A DNA stretch of 64,000 bases from Streptomyces macrolidinus (GCF_023887685.1 NZ_JAMWMR010000002.1:351619-415618); one strand, 5' to 3'. Positions 42,752 to 51,811 are shown, counted from the stretch's first letter. Notes: a model not told the origin generated them from the sequence alone. Made by a program: numbers and translations.

Positions 42752-44029
42752 ATGACGGAGACGACCGAACCCGATGAGACCGGCCCGGAGGGCTCCTCCC
42801 CGGCTCCCTCCCGACGCGCGCTGATCGGCTGGGGCGGAGCGGGCCTCGCGCTCGGCGCCGCCGTGGCGGGCGGTGCGGTCGCGGTGGTCCGGCCGCACGA
42901 GGCCGCGGCGTCGGCCGACGCCTCGACGGGCGGCGAGGTCGCCTTCCACGGCGCGCACCAGGCGGGCATCGCGACCGCGGTGCAGGACCGGCTGCATTTC
43001 GCCGCGTTCGATGTGAAGACCACCGACCGCGCCGCGTTCATCCGGATGCTGAAGGACTGGACCGAGGCCGCGCGGCGGATGACCGCGGGCCGGACGGTCG
43101 GCGAGGGCGCGTTCGGGCTCGCCGAGGCTCCGCCCGACGACACCGGTGAGGCCCTCGGGCTCAAGCCGTCGCGGCTGACGCTGACCATCGGCTTCGGGCC
43201 GTCGTTCTTCGAGAAGTTCGGCCTCGCGGACAAGCGTCCGGCCGCGCTCGTGGACCTGCCCCACTTCCCGGGCGACAACCTCGACAAGTCCCGCACCGGC
43301 GGCGATCTGTGCGTGCAGGCCTGCGCGGACGACCCGCAGGTCGCCGTGCACGCGATCCGCAACCTCGCCCGTATCGGCTTCGGCAAGGTCGCCGTCCGCT
43401 GGTCCCAACTCGGCTTCGGCAAGACCTCGTCGACGACCCCGGACGCCCAGACGCCGCGCAATCTCTTCGGGTTCAAGGACGGCACGAGCAACATCGCGGG
43501 TACGGAGACGGACCGGCTGAAGAAGTTCGTGTGGGTCGGCGAGGGCGACGGACCGGACTGGATGTCGGGCGGCTCGTACCTCGTCGCGCGGCGTATCCGT
43601 ATGAACATCGAGACCTGGGACCGGACCTCGCTGCAGGAGCAGGAGGACGTCTTCGGGCGGGACAAGGGCGAGGGCGCCGCCGTCGGCAAGGCGAAGGAAC
43701 ACGACAAGCCGTTCCTGAAGGCGATGAAGCCGACCGCGCACGTCCGGCTCGCGCACCCCGACGCCAACGGCGGGATCACCATCCTGCGCCGCGGCTACTC
43801 CTTCACCGACGGCACCGACGGTCTCGGCCGCCTGGACGCAGGCCTGTTCTTCCTGGCCTACCAGCGCGACCCGCGCCAAGGGTTCATCCCGCTGCAGCGC
43901 AAGCTCGCGGCGTCCGACGCGCTCAACGAGTACATCCAGCACGTGGGTTCAGCCGTCTTCGCGGTCCCGCCCGGCGTCCGTGACAAGAACGACTGGTGGG
44001 GCCGGACCCTGCTCACCGAGGAGGCCTAG
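42752..44029 (+). CDS. efeB: EfeB, Dyp-type deferrochelatase/peroxidase
   Basis: A 425-residue haem peroxidase. The signal is Tat-type (SRRALIGWGGAGLALGAAV). The Dyp motif is FGFKDGTSNI (GxxDG, with the distal Asp) and the proximal His region is KPTAHVRLAHPDA. It oxidises ferrous iron or removes iron from haem in the cell envelope. It begins 41 bp after efeO in the operon. Confidence 0.95.
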   Translation: MTETTEPDETGPEGSSPAPSRRALIGWGGAGLALGAAVAGGAVAVVRPHEAAASADASTGGEVAFHGAHQAGIATAVQDRLHFAAFDVKTTDRAAFIRMLKDWTEAARRMTAGRTVGEGAFGLAEAPPDDTGEALGLKPSRLTLTIGFGPSFFEKFGLADKRPAALVDLPHFPGDNLDKSRTGGDLCVQACADDPQVAVHAIRNLARIGFGKVAVRWSQLGFGKTSSTTPDAQTPRNLFGFKDGTSNIAGTETDRLKKFVWVGEGDGPDWMSGGSYLVARRIRMNIETWDRTSLQEQEDVFGRDKGEGAAVGKAKEHDKPFLKAMKPTAHVRLAHPDANGGITILRRGYSFTDGTDGLGRLDAGLFFLAYQRDPRQGFIPLQRKLAASDALNEYIQHVGSAVFAVPPGVRDKNDWWGRTLLTEEA

Positions 44030-44032
44030 GCC

Positions 44033-44908
44033 GTGTTCTCCAACTATCTGATCGGTCTGCGCGAGGGGCTGGAGGCCAGCCTCGTCGTCTGCATCCTGAT
44101 CGCCTATCTGGTCAGGACCGGCCGCCGGGACGCCCTGAAGCCGATCTGGACCGGCATCGCCATCGCGGTCGCCATCGCGCTCGGCTTCGGCTGCGCCCTC
44201 GAATTCGGCTCCCAGGAGCTGACGTTCCAGGCGCAGGAGGCCCTCGGCGGCTCCCTGTCCATCCTCGCGGTGGGCCTGGTGACCTGGATGGTCTTCTGGA
44301 TGCGGCGCACGGCCCGCAACCTCAAGTCCGAGCTGCACGGCAAGCTCGACACGGCCCTGCGCACGGGCACGATCGCGCTGGTCCTCACCGCGTTCCTGGC
44401 CGTCGGCCGCGAGGGCCTGGAGACCGCGCTGTTCGTGTGGGCGTCGGTGCACGCGGCGAGCGACGGCACGCCGCGCCCGCTGATCGGCGTCGCCCTGGGT
44501 CTGGCCACCGCGGTCCTGCTGGGCTGGCTGTTCTACCGCGGCGCCCTGAAGATCAACCTCGCGAAGTTCTTCACCTGGACCGGCGCCATGCTGGTCGTCG
44601 TCGCGGCGGGCGTGCTCGCCTACGGCGTCCACGACCTCCAGGAGGCCGATCTGATCCCCGGCCTGACGACGCTCGCCTTCGACATCAGCGACACGATCCC
44701 GCCGGACAGTTGGTACGGCACCCTGCTCAAGGGCGTCTTCAACTTCCAGCCCGACCCGACGGTCCTTCAGGTCACGGTGTGGGCTCTGTACCTGGTCCCG
44801 ACGCTCGCGGTGTTCTTCTCCCCGGTAGGGTTCGCCTCCGGAAAGGGGAAGGTGAAGGTCACTGATGAGCAGGGATCGCGGGGATCACAGCCCTCGAACG
44901 CTTCGTAG
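44033..44908 (+). CDS. efeU: EfeU, FTR1-family iron permease
   Basis: A 291-residue membrane protein with seven hydrophobic segments. Two FTR1 iron-transport motifs are seen: LREGLEASLVV near residue 10 and VGREGLETALFV near residue 125 (REGLE, using two Glu to bind ferric iron). GTG 44033 has GAGG at 8 nt, and the gene is 3 bp after efeB. The 3' end overlaps the next gene by 44 bp. Confidence 0.95.
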   Translation: MFSNYLIGLREGLEASLVVCILIAYLVRTGRRDALKPIWTGIAIAVAIALGFGCALEFGSQELTFQAQEALGGSLSILAVGLVTWMVFWMRRTARNLKSELHGKLDTALRTGTIALVLTAFLAVGREGLETALFVWASVHAASDGTPRPLIGVALGLATAVLLGWLFYRGALKINLAKFFTWTGAMLVVVAAGVLAYGVHDLQEADLIPGLTTLAFDISDTIPPDSWYGTLLKGVFNFQPDPTVLQVTVWALYLVPTLAVFFSPVGFASGKGKVKVTDEQGSRGSQPSNAS

Positions 44909-45860
44909 CCGCGGCCGGTTCGCCCTCACGGCGACGGTGGTCGTCGTGTCGGTGACGGCGAGCGGTTGTGTGGTGGTGCACGGCGAGCGAGAGGTCGTAC
45001 CGACGGCGACTCGGGCCGAAGCCGCCCGCGCGCTGAGGGACTTCACCACCGCCTACAACAAGGCGGACAAGGCGTACGACCCGTCCCTGGACAAGGACCG
45101 GGTCACCGGCCCGCTCGCCGCCATCGACGGCGGCAAGTTGGCGGCGGGGCACCGCAACAGCCCCCGCGGCAACGCGAGTCATGTCCCGCTGAAGCTCACC
45201 GACGCCAGGTTCACGATCCCCGAGAAGGCGGGCTGGCCGCGCTGGTTCGTCGTCGACGCCCGTGCCAACAAGGGCAGCGCGGACGCCCGTTGGCTGCTCG
45301 TCTTCACCCGCGCCGCGGCGAACGACGTGTGGGCGGTGTCGTATCTGACCATCCTCGCGGCGGACGACGTACCGACGTTCAAGAAGGACAAGGACGGCTG
45401 GGCCGAGCCGGTGCCCGCGAACGACGCGGCGCTGGCCGTACGGCCGCAGAAGCTCGGCGCGGCGTACACGGACTATCTCAAGGACGGCGGGGACGCGTTC
45501 GCGTCCGGTACCCACACCTCGCAGTGGCGGGAGACCCGGCTGAAGAACGCGCGCAAGCCGGGACTTGCCCGGCAGTACATCGACGAGCCGCTGACGAACG
45601 GCGACTTCGCCCCGGTGGGACTGCGCACCACGGACGGCGGCGCGCTGGTCTTCTTCGCCACGCGCCACTACGAGAAGCAGACGGCCGCGCAGGGGGTGAA
45701 CATCCCCGTCGATCCGAACACCAACGCGCTGCTGAAGGGCGAGGTACGGCAGTCCCTGACGCGGGAGTTCGTCTCCAACCAGGCGGTGCTCGATCCGGTG
45801 AAGGGGGAAGTGAAGTTCCTCAGCCGGGTGCAGGGGCTGACGGGGGCCGAGGGGGAGTAG
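44865..45860 (+). CDS. Exported lipoprotein of unknown function, co-transcribed with efeU
   Basis: A 331-residue protein with signal RFALTATVVVVSVTASGC, lipobox Cys about residue 35. The mature part is a mixed alpha/beta domain (AEAARALRDFTTAYNKADKA, WLLVFTRAAANDVWAVSYLT) resembling a widespread Streptomyces lipoprotein family without known role. The start lies 44 bp inside efeU in another frame, so expression is coupled. Whether it takes part in iron uptake is unknown. Confidence 0.82.
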   Translation: MSRDRGDHSPRTLRSRGRFALTATVVVVSVTASGCVVVHGEREVVPTATRAEAARALRDFTTAYNKADKAYDPSLDKDRVTGPLAAIDGGKLAAGHRNSPRGNASHVPLKLTDARFTIPEKAGWPRWFVVDARANKGSADARWLLVFTRAAANDVWAVSYLTILAADDVPTFKKDKDGWAEPVPANDAALAVRPQKLGAAYTDYLKDGGDAFASGTHTSQWRETRLKNARKPGLARQYIDEPLTNGDFAPVGLRTTDGGALVFFATRHYEKQTAAQGVNIPVDPNTNALLKGEVRQSLTREFVSNQAVLDPVKGEVKFLSRVQGLTGAEGE

Positions 45861-45879
45861 GGCGGTGCGCTGCCGGGGG

Positions 45880-46611
45880 TCAGCCCCGGTGCGGCCAGGC
45901 CGCGAGTTCGCTCTCGCCTCCGGCGTGGCGCGCGCACGCGTCCGTCAGCGCCTCCAGCAGGTTCAGCGGATCGGGCAGTGCGTGCTCCGGCCCGCGTACC
46001 CACTCCACCGTCAGGTCACCGGGCAGCCGCGCGGGCGGCAGCAGCACGTACGAGCCCCGGCAGTGCCAGCGCAGGCCGGGGTGCTCGTCCATGGTCTCGG
46101 GGTGGCAGTCCAGCTCGCACGGCCACCACTCGTCCTCGTCCTCGGGCGTGCCGCGGGTCAGGGTGAAGAACAGCATGCGGCCGTCGCCGGTCGTGGCGAC
46201 CGGGCCCACCTCGACGTTCTCGGCGAGCAGCCGCTCCAGGGCTTCCTGACCGGCCTCGTCCGGAACGTCAAGGACGTCGTGCATCATGCCGGTCGCGGTG
46301 ATGAAGTTCGCCTCCGGCTGGTGTCGGACCCAGCGCTCGATCTGCGCCCGGTCCGTGGTGGACTGCGTCTGCCAGGCGAAGGAGACGGGATGGCGGGCGG
46401 GCGTCGGACAGCCGACGCGGTCGCAGGAGCAGCGGTAGCCGGCGGGGTGCGCGGCAGGTGCGATCGGCAGGCCCGCGGCGGCTGCGGCCAGCAGCATCTC
46501 CTCACGGCCGCCGTCCCCGGTGTCGCCCTCGGGACCTGCGGGACGGCGTCCGCGCAGCCACCGGGAGATCCTGCCCTGCCCGCCGGTGCGACGGCCGAAC
46601 CCTGCGCTCAT
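45880..46611 (-). CDS. Bifunctional DNA primase/polymerase N-terminal-domain protein
   Basis: A 243-residue protein with a short basic N-terminus (RISRWLRGRRP), then a prim-pol-like domain: LLAAAAAGLPIAPAAHPAG, a Cys-rich CSCDRVGCPTPARHP (possible zinc knuckle), WQTQSTTDRAQIERWVRHQP, NFITATG, then LPPARLPGDLTVEWVRGP. Only the N-terminal domain exists, with no helicase part. Such stand-alone proteins are common in Streptomyces chromosomes; a role in replication is not shown. Convergent with the lipoprotein gene. Confidence 0.8.
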   Translation of the reverse strand: MSAGFGRRTGGQGRISRWLRGRRPAGPEGDTGDGGREEMLLAAAAAGLPIAPAAHPAGYRCSCDRVGCPTPARHPVSFAWQTQSTTDRAQIERWVRHQPEANFITATGMMHDVLDVPDEAGQEALERLLAENVEVGPVATTGDGRMLFFTLTRGTPEDEDEWWPCELDCHPETMDEHPGLRWHCRGSYVLLPPARLPGDLTVEWVRGPEHALPDPLNLLEALTDACARHAGGESELAAWPHRG

Positions 46612-46728
46612 CTATCCCCTCGCCTCACTGCTGCGGTGCGGACGGCACTCCTTATGGTCCCACCATCCTGCGCCTCTTGTGACCGGAGTCGTCATCCGGG
46701 GTCGGGGCGAGGTCCGGGGGGCCGGGGC

Positions 46729-47343
46729 TCAGCGGGGCGCGAGGCCGTGGAGGGCGTAGTCGACGAGGGTGTCGGTGTAGGCGTGGGTGAGGGGTCCGGT
46801 GCGCTGGAGCCAGCGCTGGGCGACCGGGGAGACGAAGAGTTCGAGGGCGATCCGCGGGTCGATGTCGGGGCGTACGGCGCCTGCTTGCTGTGCGGTGCGC
46901 AGGCGCTGGACGTAGCGCTGGAGCTGGGGTTCGAGCAGGTGGGCGACGACCTCGGCGCCGAGCTGCGGGTTGACCAGGCCCTCGGCGGCGAGCGCGCGGG
47001 CCGGGACCTCGAAGCGGGGGTCGCGCAGTTCGTCGACGGTGGCGCGCAGGACGTGCTTGAGGTCGGCGGCGAGGTCCCCGGTGTCGGGGAGGTCGTACGC
47101 CTCCTGCCCGGCCTCGCGCGCCGTCCGCTCGCCGAGGTCGAGGAAGGCCTCCAGAAGTACGTCGGCCTTGGATGCCCACCACCGGTAGATGGTCTGCTTG
47201 CCGACCCCGGCGTGGGCGGCGATGCCCTCGATGGTGGTCCGGGGGTAACCGACCTCCCCGACGAGCGCGAGCGCGGCGTCGTAGATGGCACGACGGGACC
47301 TGTCGCTACGGCGACTGGCATCGGGGACGGGCTTCTTGGCCAT
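46729..47343 (-). CDS. TetR/AcrR-family regulator
   Basis: A 204-residue protein with the HTH TTIEGIAAHAGVGKQTIYRWWASKADVLLEAF at about residues 37-66. The C-terminal domain is of TetR_C_16-like type (DPRFEVPARALAAEGLVNPQ). No palindrome stands out at its start. It is 117 bp from the primase-like gene and 111 bp from the Rsm22 gene; target unknown. Confidence 0.9.
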   Translation of the reverse strand: MAKKPVPDASRRSDRSRRAIYDAALALVGEVGYPRTTIEGIAAHAGVGKQTIYRWWASKADVLLEAFLDLGERTAREAGQEAYDLPDTGDLAADLKHVLRATVDELRDPRFEVPARALAAEGLVNPQLGAEVVAHLLEPQLQRYVQRLRTAQQAGAVRPDIDPRIALELFVSPVAQRWLQRTGPLTHAYTDTLVDYALHGLAPR

Positions 47344-47454
47344 GCGCCCAAACCTATCAAGGCGGCAAGACGCACCGTCTCGCGCGAATGCCGGATGCCG
47401 GAAGCCGGAAGCTGGAAGGGGGAGCGGTTGGATGCCGGAAGGGCGAGCGGTTGC

Positions 47455-48474
47455 TCAGTCCTCCTGGCCCGGTGGCGGCCAGGCGTCGCCCCAGTTCGTG
47501 TCCCTGGCCTCCTTGTACAGCGGGCCGTGGCGCTTGGTCACCGTGGTGCGGTGCAGGGACTCGTCCGGGCCGCACAGGTCGAGGAGGACCTGGCCCTTGC
47601 GGATCTGGGGTCTGCGGACGACGCGGGAGGCGGCCGGGGTCGCCGGGAGGCGGGTCGCGGCGACATAGCTGAACTTCTCGTCCTCGTACGCCAGGGAGCC
47701 GCCCTTGACCTGCCGGTGCAGCGAGGAACGGCTGACCCGGGCCGAGAAGTGGCACCAGTCCTCGCCGGGGACGATCGGGCAGGCCGCGCTGTGCGGGCAG
47801 GGCGCGGCGACCTGGAAGCCCGCGCCGATCAGCCGGTCGCGGGCCTCGATGACGCGCGCGTAGCCCGCCGGGGTGCCGGGCTCGATGATCACGACGGACT
47901 GCGCGGCAGCGGCGGCGGTGTCAACGACGGACGCGCGGTCGGCCTCCGTCAGTTCGCCGAGGACGTACGAGATCGTGACGAGATCAGCGCTCTCGATGCT
48001 GAGCGCCGCTCCGATACGAGAGCGCTGCCACACGGCAGACCTCAGCGCCGGGTTCGCGGCGGCGATCTCCCGGCCCAGCGCGAGCGCGGGCTCGGCCCAG
48101 TCGAGCACGGTGACCGGCCGCTCCCCGCCCCAGGTCGCGCTCACGGCCCAGGTCGCCGCGCCGGTGCCGCCCCCGATGTCCACATGGCTCGCGGGCACCC
48201 AGCCGGGCACCGCGTCCGCGAACGCCTCCAGCGCCGCGCACACCGCCTCGAACGTCGCGGGCATCCGGTAGGCCGCGTACGCGACGACGTCCGCGCGATC
48301 CCGTAGCACCGGCGCGTCGGTGGGGGTCCGGCCTCGGTAGTTCGCGATCAGCCGGTCCACGGCCTGGGCGGCCTGCCGGGGCGGAAGGCCGTCGAGCAGC
48401 CCGGCGAGGGCGGCACGGAGCCGGTCGGCGACGGAGGCAGCGGAGCCGGAGCCGGCGGAGACAGGGGCGTTCAC
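47455..48474 (-). CDS. Rsm22-type small-ribosomal-subunit methyltransferase-like protein
   Basis: A 339-residue protein: an N-terminal helical part (LPPRQAAQAVDRLIANYRGR, YAAYRMPATFEAVCAAL) and a Rossmann methyltransferase core with SAM loop VDIGGGTGAATWAVSA, then SYVLGELTE and VIIEPGTPAG. A Cys cluster (APCPHSAACPIV..DWCHFSARV) may hold an Fe-S cluster as in Rsm22/Met10-like proteins. It is the last gene of an apparent three-gene operon 50909 to 47455. The gap after it has a duplicated GATGCCGGAAG motif (47394-47440). Confidence 0.87.
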   Translation of the reverse strand: MNAPVSAGSGSAASVADRLRAALAGLLDGLPPRQAAQAVDRLIANYRGRTPTDAPVLRDRADVVAYAAYRMPATFEAVCAALEAFADAVPGWVPASHVDIGGGTGAATWAVSATWGGERPVTVLDWAEPALALGREIAAANPALRSAVWQRSRIGAALSIESADLVTISYVLGELTEADRASVVDTAAAAAQSVVIIEPGTPAGYARVIEARDRLIGAGFQVAAPCPHSAACPIVPGEDWCHFSARVSRSSLHRQVKGGSLAYEDEKFSYVAATRLPATPAASRVVRRPQIRKGQVLLDLCGPDESLHRTTVTKRHGPLYKEARDTNWGDAWPPPGQED

Positions 48475-48486
48475 CAGGGAATTCTC

Positions 48487-49620
48487 TCAGGTCTCCCGGA
48501 CCGCCCGCGCCAGCCGGTCCCCCGCCGCCGCCCGCGGTCGGCTGTCCGGCTCCCGGCGGCGCGGATGGACCGTGTTCGCGAGGATCACGAGGAACGTGTC
48601 CGTCGCCGGGTCCAGCACCAGCGACGTCCCCGTGAACCCCGTATGCCCCGCCGCGCCCCGGCCCGCCAACGCGCCCATGAACCACGGCTGGTCGAGCGCG
48701 AAGCCGAGCCCGGGCGGGGCGAACATCAGCTCGACGATATCGGGGCCCAGGATGCGCGCGGGCCCGTACGAGCCTCCTGCCAGCAGGGTGCGGCAGAAGA
48801 CCGCCAGGTCGCGGGCCGTGGCGAAGAGACCCGCGTGACCGGCCACCCCGCCGAGCGCCCACGCGTTCTCGTCGTGGACCTCCCCGCGCAGCATCCCCCG
48901 GTCCGCCTTGGCCCACGGCCGCCGCTGGTCCTCCGTCGCCGCCGCGCCCGGCCTCGGCCCGAAGCCCGTCGCGGTCATCCCGAGCGGCCGGGTGATCCCG
49001 TCGCGGACGAGGACGTCGAGCGTGCGGCCGGTGACGCGTTCCAGGACGTACTGGAGGAGCAGCAGGTTCAGATCCGAGTAGCGGTACGTCGTCCCGGGCA
49101 CCGAGAGCGGCGCCTCCGCCCGCAGCAGCGCGAGCCGCGCGGCCGGTGACGGGCAGTCGTACAACGGGAGTTCGGGCCGCAACCCGGAGGTATGGGTGAG
49201 GAGGTGGCGCACGGTGATGCCGTGCTCCCCGGCCGCCCGGAAGTCCGGGAGATACGCGGCCACCCGGGCGTCGATGCCGAGCGTGCCGCGCTCCAGTTGC
49301 TGCAGGGCGGCGACCGCGGTGAACAGCTTGGTGAGCGAAGCCAGGTCGAAGGGGGTGTCCACGGTCATCGGGACCCGTTCCGCGGGCGGCAGTTCGACAC
49401 CCCGGTCCGTCTGCGCGTCGTACGCGGCGTAGCGGACCGCCCAGCCCATCGCCTCCTCCACGGCCACCACCGGGCCGCGCCCGGCGACCACCACGGCACC
49501 GGCCGCCCAGGGGCGCTCGGCGCACACGGCGTCCCGGAGCCCCTGGACGAGCCGACGCAGCTCCTCCGGATCGAGCCCGGCCTTCTCCGGGGTGCCGGTA
49601 CGGAGCCTCGGTGCGCTCAG
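48487..49620 (-). CDS. Serine hydrolase of the beta-lactamase/class C family, with an apparent CTG start
   Basis: A protein of about 377 residues. The active-site SxxK is FDLASLTKLFTAVAAL (Ser about 110), the YxN motif is TYRYSDLNLLLLQYV, and the third motif is near AGHTGFTGTS. It is related to D-Ala-D-Ala carboxypeptidases and esterases (PF00144). No in-frame ATG or GTG exists near the 5' end. The best candidate is CTG at 49618-49620, which follows GGAGGAG and overlaps the stop of the upstream carboxypeptidase (CTGA). It is therefore probably read by coupling. Otherwise the gene would begin much further in. Confidence 0.82.
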   Translation of the reverse strand: MSAPRLRTGTPEKAGLDPEELRRLVQGLRDAVCAERPWAAGAVVVAGRGPVVAVEEAMGWAVRYAAYDAQTDRGVELPPAERVPMTVDTPFDLASLTKLFTAVAALQQLERGTLGIDARVAAYLPDFRAAGEHGITVRHLLTHTSGLRPELPLYDCPSPAARLALLRAEAPLSVPGTTYRYSDLNLLLLQYVLERVTGRTLDVLVRDGITRPLGMTATGFGPRPGAAATEDQRRPWAKADRGMLRGEVHDENAWALGGVAGHAGLFATARDLAVFCRTLLAGGSYGPARILGPDIVELMFAPPGLGFALDQPWFMGALAGRGAAGHTGFTGTSLVLDPATDTFLVILANTVHPRRREPDSRPRAAAGDRLARAVRET

Positions 49621-50909
49621 CGCTCCTCCCCCGACGCCCCCGAATCCCGCGAATCCCCCGGGCCACCCGAGGCCCCCGAGGCTCCCGGGCTCCCCGCGCT
49701 CGCGGTCCCGCGTCGGCGCCCGCGCAGCGCGAGCGCCCCGCCACCGGCCAGCAGCGCCATCGCTCCCCCGATCCCGCCGACCAGCCCCCAGGACGGGCCG
49801 CCGCCGCCCACGCCCGAGGCCTCCGCGCCCCGCGCGCCTTCCAGGCCCTTCCCCTTGGCCGACGCGGAGGCCGCCCGGCTCCCGCCCTCGCTGAGCGGAT
49901 CGACCAGGGTGCCCACCGCCCGACCGGTCGCGCCGCGGGCGAAGCCCCAGTCGAGCAGGGCGGCGGTCTCCTCGTAGACGGTGTTGCCACCGGAGCGGGG
50001 ATGCATGACGGTCACGAGGAGGGTGCGGCCGTCGCGGGTGGCGGCACCGGTGAAGGTGTTGCCCGCGTTGCTGGTGAACCCGTTCTTGACGCCGATGAGC
50101 CCCTTGTACGGTTCGAGGCCCCACGCGCCGGTCAGCAGGCGGTCGGTGTTCTGGATCTGGAAGGTCTTCTTGCCACCGGCGGGGAAGTCGGCGGTCCGCG
50201 TGGCGCAGTAGCCCCGGAAGGCGGGGTTCTTCAGGCCGTGGCGGGCGAACAGCGTGAGGTCGTACGCGGAGCAGATCTGCCCCTTGTGGTCGAAGCCGTC
50301 GGGGCTGACCACATGGGTGTCCAGGGCCTGGAGGTCGTACGCCTGGGCCTGCATCTCGGCGACGGTCTTCGCGAGGCCGCCGTTCATATGGCTGAGGACA
50401 TGCACGGCGTCGTTGCCGGAGCGGAGGAAGACTCCGAGCCACAACTCCTCGACGGTGTAGGTGATACCGGCCTTGACGCCGACCAGGCTGGAGCCGTCCG
50501 GCACGTCCGCGAGGTCCTCGTCGGTCACCCGGTACGTCCGGGTCCGCTCGAACTTCTTCAGCAGGGTGTCCGCGAACAGCATCTTCAGCGTGGACGCGGG
50601 CGCGAGCCTGCGGTGCGCGTCGTACGCGGCGAGCACCTCACCGCTGTCGTGGTCGGCCACCAGCCAGGAACGGGCGGTGAGCTTCCGCGGCAGACCGAGG
50701 GCACCGTGCACCTGGACCCCGCGAAGGCCCAGCCGCTCACCGCCGATGACCCTGGGGGCACCGCCCTGACGCGGGAACGCCGCCGCGCGTTCGGGGGCGG
50801 CGGAGGCGGGTGCGGCCAGGGCCAGCGGCGCGGCGGCGGCGAGCCCGAGAACGGCGCGGCGGGAGGGCCGCACGGCACGCGGGGAGGAGGACGAAGAGGA
50901 ATCACGCAC
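49617..50909 (-). CDS. D-alanyl-D-alanine carboxypeptidase (PBP5-like), membrane-anchored
   Basis: A 430-residue S11-family enzyme. A twin-Arg-like signal (SRRAVLGLAAAAPLALAAPA) is followed by catalytic motifs SxxK in PASTLKMLF, SxN in RSGNDAVHV, and the KTG-equivalent KNGFTSNAG in VKNGFTS. A C-terminal membrane helix (WGLVGGIGGAMALLAGGGALAL) and a Gly/Ser-rich tail end the protein, which trims the peptidoglycan pentapeptide at the outer face. Its stop is the overlap point for the downstream serine hydrolase. A 236-bp gap with a repeat array lies before it. Confidence 0.92.
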   Translation of the reverse strand: MRDSSSSSSPRAVRPSRRAVLGLAAAAPLALAAPASAAPERAAAFPRQGGAPRVIGGERLGLRGVQVHGALGLPRKLTARSWLVADHDSGEVLAAYDAHRRLAPASTLKMLFADTLLKKFERTRTYRVTDEDLADVPDGSSLVGVKAGITYTVEELWLGVFLRSGNDAVHVLSHMNGGLAKTVAEMQAQAYDLQALDTHVVSPDGFDHKGQICSAYDLTLFARHGLKNPAFRGYCATRTADFPAGGKKTFQIQNTDRLLTGAWGLEPYKGLIGVKNGFTSNAGNTFTGAATRDGRTLLVTVMHPRSGGNTVYEETAALLDWGFARGATGRAVGTLVDPLSEGGSRAASASAKGKGLEGARGAEASGVGGGGPSWGLVGGIGGAMALLAGGGALALRGRRRGTASAGSPGASGASGGPGDSRDSGASGEER

Positions 50910-51032
50910 CCCGGGACCGTACAGAGGGAGCCTGTAACAGCAGGCAAGGGCGGCTTAAAGGCGCGGCAAAGGCCGGGTCATGGTGTGACCTGCCGGGGCC
51001 TGTCGCCCGCCCCGCGGGCAGCGGTCGGCCAC

Positions 51033-51100
51033 CCTGGAGAACACCCCGGGAAGAACACCCCGGGAAGAACGCCCCAGGAACAACGTCCCTGGAAGAAGCC
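51033..51100. repeat. Five ~14-bp tandem repeats upstream of the HD-domain gene
   Basis: Consensus CCGGGAAGAACACC with units starting at 51033, 51046, 51060, 51074 and 51088; the two middle copies are nearly perfect. It ends 45 bp before the ATG at 51146. The purine-rich AAGAAC core resembles a reiterated leader element. Confidence 0.72.
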
Positions 51101-51145
51101 GTACGCCCATCGCCCCACCCCACCCACCGATGAGGAGCGGACCCC

Positions 51146-51811
51146 ATGACCCAGGCCAAGCCCCAGCCCCAACCCCAGACCGATCCGGCCGACATCCGCG
51201 TACCCGACACGGCGCTCGCCCGCGAGGCGACACAGCTCGTCCGGGACACCACCAGCGACCTGATCTACCACCACTCCCGCCGGGTCTACTTCTTCGGCAG
51301 CCTCCAGGGCCGCAACCGCGACCTCGGCTTCGACCCCGAACTCCTCTACATCGGGGCGATGTTCCACGACCTCGGCCTGAACGAGGAGTTCCGCGGCAGC
51401 GGGCGCCGCTTCGAGGTCGACAGCGCCGAGGAGGCCAGGAAGTTCCTCCAGTCCCATGACGTACCGCCCGACAGCGTCCGGCGCGTGTGGACCGCGATCG
51501 CCCTGCACACCACCCCCGGCATCCCGGAGTTCATGGAACCGGAGGTCGCCCTGGTCACCGCGGGGGTCGAGTACGACGTCCTCGGCATCGGCTACGACGA
51601 CATCTCCGCCGCCGACCGCGCCGCGATCGTGGCCCTGCATCCCCGCCCCGACTTCAAGCGGCAGATCCTCGCGGCCTTCACCGAGGGCATCCGCCCCAAG
51701 CCGGAGACCACCTTCGGCAATGTGAAGGCGGACGTACTCGAACACTTCGTCCCCGGCTTCGAACGGGGCGACTTCGTGGACACGATCCTGGAATCGCCCT
51801 GGCAGGACTGA
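51146..51811 (+). CDS. HD-domain protein (cyanamide-hydratase/phosphohydrolase-like)
   Basis: A 221-residue HD-superfamily protein. The metal site is seen as YHHSRRVYFF (His), then LLYIGAMFHDLGLNEEF (the HD pair) and IALHTTPGIPEF (His). This pattern is that of the HD group that includes cyanamide hydratase-like proteins. ATG 51146 has GAGGAG at 8 nt. The 305 bp after it contain no gene that I can support: only a promoter for the next gene. Substrate unknown. Confidence 0.87.
   Translation: MTQAKPQPQPQTDPADIRVPDTALAREATQLVRDTTSDLIYHHSRRVYFFGSLQGRNRDLGFDPELLYIGAMFHDLGLNEEFRGSGRRFEVDSAEEARKFLQSHDVPPDSVRRVWTAIALHTTPGIPEFMEPEVALVTAGVEYDVLGIGYDDISAADRAAIVALHPRPDFKRQILAAFTEGIRPKPETTFGNVKADVLEHFVPGFERGDFVDTILESPWQD

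Noticed and set aside
47394..47440. Repeat of GATGCCGGAAG before the Rsm22 stop as a regulatory array
   Set aside because: Only two copies with unequal spacers; noted in the Rsm22 entry but too weak for its own feature.
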